IMG/VR virus record: IMGVR_UViG_3300008108_000034 | Span: 1-64,000 of that record | Reading direction: 5' to 3' (one strand) | Source of the DNA: a virus | Length of the DNA stretch: 64,000 nucleotides | Shown: positions 61,704 through 64,000 of the stretch, in pieces | Layout of the letters: each line of letters starts with the position of its first letter | How positions within the stretch are numbered: position 1 is the first letter of the stretch | Program-made: the position numbers and the translations under genes | Notes under the pieces: generated by a model | Told to the model about the DNA's origin: nothing | What the model saw: the letters and a program-made list of their open reading frames with translations, nothing else | Database searches by the model: none

Positions 61704-64000
61704 TTAACTCCACGTCCCAACCTGCTTTGATAAGTTCACGTACAGTGTCGATATCAAGATCGTACTCACCACCAGATTCAAACATGGTACCTCCGATTCT
61801 TGCGTTTATAGGTTGCAAAGGACTATTGGGATTCATCCAACTCTTAGGCATTGTACCTTCTTGTAAGGATGTACTTTGCATACTCAATCCTGGTTTCTGC
61901 ACCTGAGCAAACATGTTGGGTTGATTCAAGTTACCCTGTGTCGGATTGAGAAGAGCCTTACCCATCATTTGACTCGTATTCTGTTGAGGCTGAGCTATGT
62001 TCAATGTGTTGAATGCAGAAAGCTTTTCATCTTTTCTCTGTTGTTTTCCAGCATTTATGTCTTGTAAAAAATTACCCATTGCACTTAGTGAATACATAGC
62101 CTGTTGTGCACCTACATGATTGTAACCTAATGAATCAGGACACGAACCATCACCATCACAAGAAGGACATGTACCATCACTACAGGGTTTCATGTTCTTT
62201 GTTACATTTCCATCTTTGTCTTTACACTCGCAAGCTGCATCAGGGTTACTTGGATTAGAAGCATCATTACCTCCAACACCACCGTCAGTTTGAAAACTAG
62301 GAAGACTAGGCATTCCACCATTAGCCATGATCATTGATGGAATTCTTCCAACATTCGTAGCAAACTTTCCAATTTCTTTTGCACCCCCTGTGATACCTTG
62401 TACGGTTTGCTGTCCAACATTGAAAGCATGATAAGGCATTGTCAAAGCGTTCAAAAGCGGATTCTTTTTAATGTGTCCTGCTACACCTGCGGCAACCTGT
62501 TGATTTTTTGCAAGATTTGCATACTTGGCATAATCAAAGTTGGTATAAGGTGATGTGGTTTGTTTGTTATCGCTACCAGATGTTCCTGCACCAGATGTTC
62601 CAGATTGTGTTCCTGTAGTAGTTGTAGTAGTAGTAGGTGTTCCAGATTGCGTTGAGGTAGTGGGTCCTGTACCAGTTGTTCCAGTGTTTGTAGCTGTAGA
62701 TTGAGTTGATGTAGTTCCAGTGTTTGCAGTTGTAGATTGATTTGTTAAATCTATTACTGTAAGATTAGGCGGAGGAGTTACACCATAATACTTACCAGTA
62801 TTTTGATATTTATCCCAAGATTGTCCATATTCTTTCCAAAGAGTAGCTGCATCATTTTGACCTGGTCTTGTATATAGGTAACCAGGATAATTACCTGTTT
62901 GATCTGCATAATTATTTTTTGTCCATGTTGTAAATGCAGTTTCTTCAGGACTACCTGATGCAAATGGATAATCAATAATCTTATCTGATACTCCAGGCTG
63001 TGAGTTCTTGTCTTGAAACTTCATCAAGCCTCCGTTCTTCATCAAGTAATCCTTGAACTCCATGCCACTCAATGAACCCCCTCTTTTCTTCTTGGGGTTG
63101 ATATTCAGACCACCTCTCTTCATCACATTGTAAATCATTGAAGGATCAAACTGACCTCCGAACTGATCACCGCCTTCCTTGAACATGAAGTTAGGTCTGG
63201 TCTCTCCCTTACGATCATAAGGTAGGTACGTCTGAGCTTGTGGGAACGCCTCTCCTCCTGATGCATACTGGGTACCGCTGTAACCCGCCCATGTCAATGG
63301 ATATGTGTTTGCCTGAGGAAAAGCTTCACCACCATCGCGTTGTTGTTGAGCTGCTTTGATTTCAACTGGATCAATGTTCATAGGAACATAATCCACAAGC
63401 TGGTCACCATAATATTTTACTCCCTGTACGTACTTGTTTACACCTTCTCCAAGTATTGATCCTTTTTTCTCACGACTTGATTTGTCACTTCTAGCCAACC
63501 AACCTTGTTGGTTTATCAAATATGGTAGAAAGTCAAGATAATTCTCTCGTGTAAGATTCTCCTTGTTACCTGATTTCGCACGGTTTCTCAACTGACTAAC
63601 GTTCTCCGCAAGAAACCTCATTGCAATATCAGATGATTTTACAGGATCGTATATGGAATCAAGCACATCTCGTTCATCTGATGGATATAGTTTCCTTGTT
63701 TTATCAGATAGACTTCCATAGTTCGTCTGAAAAGGTCCGAGACTTTTATTCCAAACCCAGGACTTAGGCATGATATACGAAAACAATTTGTTTTCAGGAA
63801 GCTTTAGTCCTGACTGATAATCAGTGCCTCCTTGCGATTCCATCATATACTGACCCATCATTGTCTTGATCATGGCATTATACTCATCATTGCTGATGTT
63901 ATAATCCTTCATTATCATCTTCTTGTACTCAGGGTCATTTACCTGGTTTAATATTTCAGGTATTCTACTCTCAGATAAATTTATATTCTCATCACCTTCT
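61699..64000 (-). CDS. Virion protein with N-terminal transglycosylase-like domain (5' partial)
   Basis: The frame stays open to the window edge, so the true start lies beyond 64000; at least 766 residues are seen (an internal ATG at 63918 gives 739). The visible N-terminal part has YMMESQGGTDYQSG, then SLGPFQTNYGSLS and SSDIAMRFLAENV. This is the pattern of lytic transglycosylase-like domains, with Glu of MMES as candidate catalyst. Farther on are KKKRGGSLSGMEFKDYL, LMKFQDK and a Thr/Ser/Gly-rich linker of about 60 residues. The protein probably sits in the virion and opens peptidoglycan at entry. It ends just before the promoter of the 1407-residue gene. Confidence 0.7.
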   Translation of the reverse strand, partial: EGDENINLSESRIPEILNQVNDPEYKKMIMKDYNISNDEYNAMIKTMMGQYMMESQGGTDYQSGLKLPENKLFSYIMPKSWVWNKSLGPFQTNYGSLSDKTRKLYPSDERDVLDSIYDPVKSSDIAMRFLAENVSQLRNRAKSGNKENLTRENYLDFLPYLINQQGWLARSDKSSREKKGSILGEGVNKYVQGVKYYGDQLVDYVPMNIDPVEIKAAQQQRDGGEAFPQANTYPLTWAGYSGTQYASGGEAFPQAQTYLPYDRKGETRPNFMFKEGGDQFGGQFDPSMIYNVMKRGGLNINPKKKRGGSLSGMEFKDYLMKNGGLMKFQDKNSQPGVSDKIIDYPFASGSPEETAFTTWTKNNYADQTGNYPGYLYTRPGQNDAATLWKEYGQSWDKYQNTGKYYGVTPPPNLTVIDLTNQSTTANTGTTSTQSTATNTGTTGTGPTTSTQSGTPTTTTTTTGTQSGTSGAGTSGSDNKQTTSPYTNFDYAKYANLAKNQQVAAGVAGHIKKNPLLNALTMPYHAFNVGQQTVQGITGGAKEIGKFATNVGRIPSMIMANGGMPSLPSFQTDGGVGGNDASNPSNPDAACECKDKDGNVTKNMKPCSDGTCPSCDGDGSCPDSLGYNHVGAQQAMYSLSAMGNFLQDINAGKQQRKDEKLSAFNTLNIAQPQQNTSQMMGKALLNPTQGNLNQPNMFAQVQKPGLSMQSTSLQEGTMPKSWMNPNSPLQPINARIGGTMFESGGEYDLDIDTVRELIKAGWDVELI

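Noticed and set aside
1-64000. Possible stop-codon reassignment, as in some crAss-like phages, given the suppressor-like tRNA.
   Set aside because: Long genes are intact in the standard code, and TAA, TAG and TGA all end well-defined genes.

Overview
The window reads as part of a large, lytic, tailed phage of the crAss-like group (order Crassvirales) infecting a Bacteroidota host. The main evidence is a contiguous minus-strand block of giant virion-type genes (2271, 3860, 1656, 944, 1407 and at least 766 residues). The 3860-residue protein carries the DFDID metal-binding motif of the crAss-like virion RNA polymerase. There is also a Crassvirales-style replication block, and start codons are preceded by A-rich sequence instead of Shine-Dalgarno motifs, as is usual for Bacteroidota. 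Capsid, portal and terminase genes are not visible and should lie outside the window. All three standard stop codons are used, so no code reassignment is evident.

Layout. (1) 1-10.9 kb, plus strand: accessory and early-type genes. They include a split CobT-like VWA protein, an HNH nuclease, small secreted or membrane proteins, a glycosyltransferase/methyltransferase-like cassette, a calcineurin-like phosphatase, a tRNA-like gene whose anticodon would read UAA, a DUF1287-type lipoprotein, a SNF2-like helicase and a NinB-like protein. (2) 10.9-11.46 kb, minus strand: two small, apparently paralogous genes. (3) 11.48-21.39 kb, plus strand: DNA metabolism, with uracil-DNA glycosylase, DnaB-type helicase, Sak4-like ATPase, an SSB-like protein, DnaG-like primase, RusA-like resolvase, a RecB-like exonuclease, family B DNA polymerase, a MazG-like protein and a DUF1599/Nmad1-like protein. 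This block ends at a hairpin shared with the convergent minus-strand operon. (4) 21.45-25.9 kb, minus strand: a probable lysis cassette (two small membrane proteins and a one-protein spanin candidate) followed by two beta-helix tailspike-like proteins. (5) 25.96-27.23 kb, plus strand: a short island of three genes, one with a DnaA-domain-IV-like helix-turn-helix. (6) 27.3 kb to the end, minus strand: an array of tiny lysine-rich proteins, a beta-rich structural protein, then the giant virion genes.

How the parts fit. In characterised crAss-like phages the giant proteins are packaged in the virion and enter the cell with the DNA, and the RNA polymerase transcribes early genes. Here the polymerase polypeptide also contains a zincin-type HExxH site, and its neighbour contains a complete RecB-family nuclease core plus a degraded zincin. 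Polymerase, protease and nuclease may therefore all be delivered as cargo. Two further giant proteins each have a lysozyme-like segment that could help cross the cell wall. The replication block then supplies priming, unwinding, synthesis, recombination and uracil excision. No stretch longer than about 100 bases lacks a gene.
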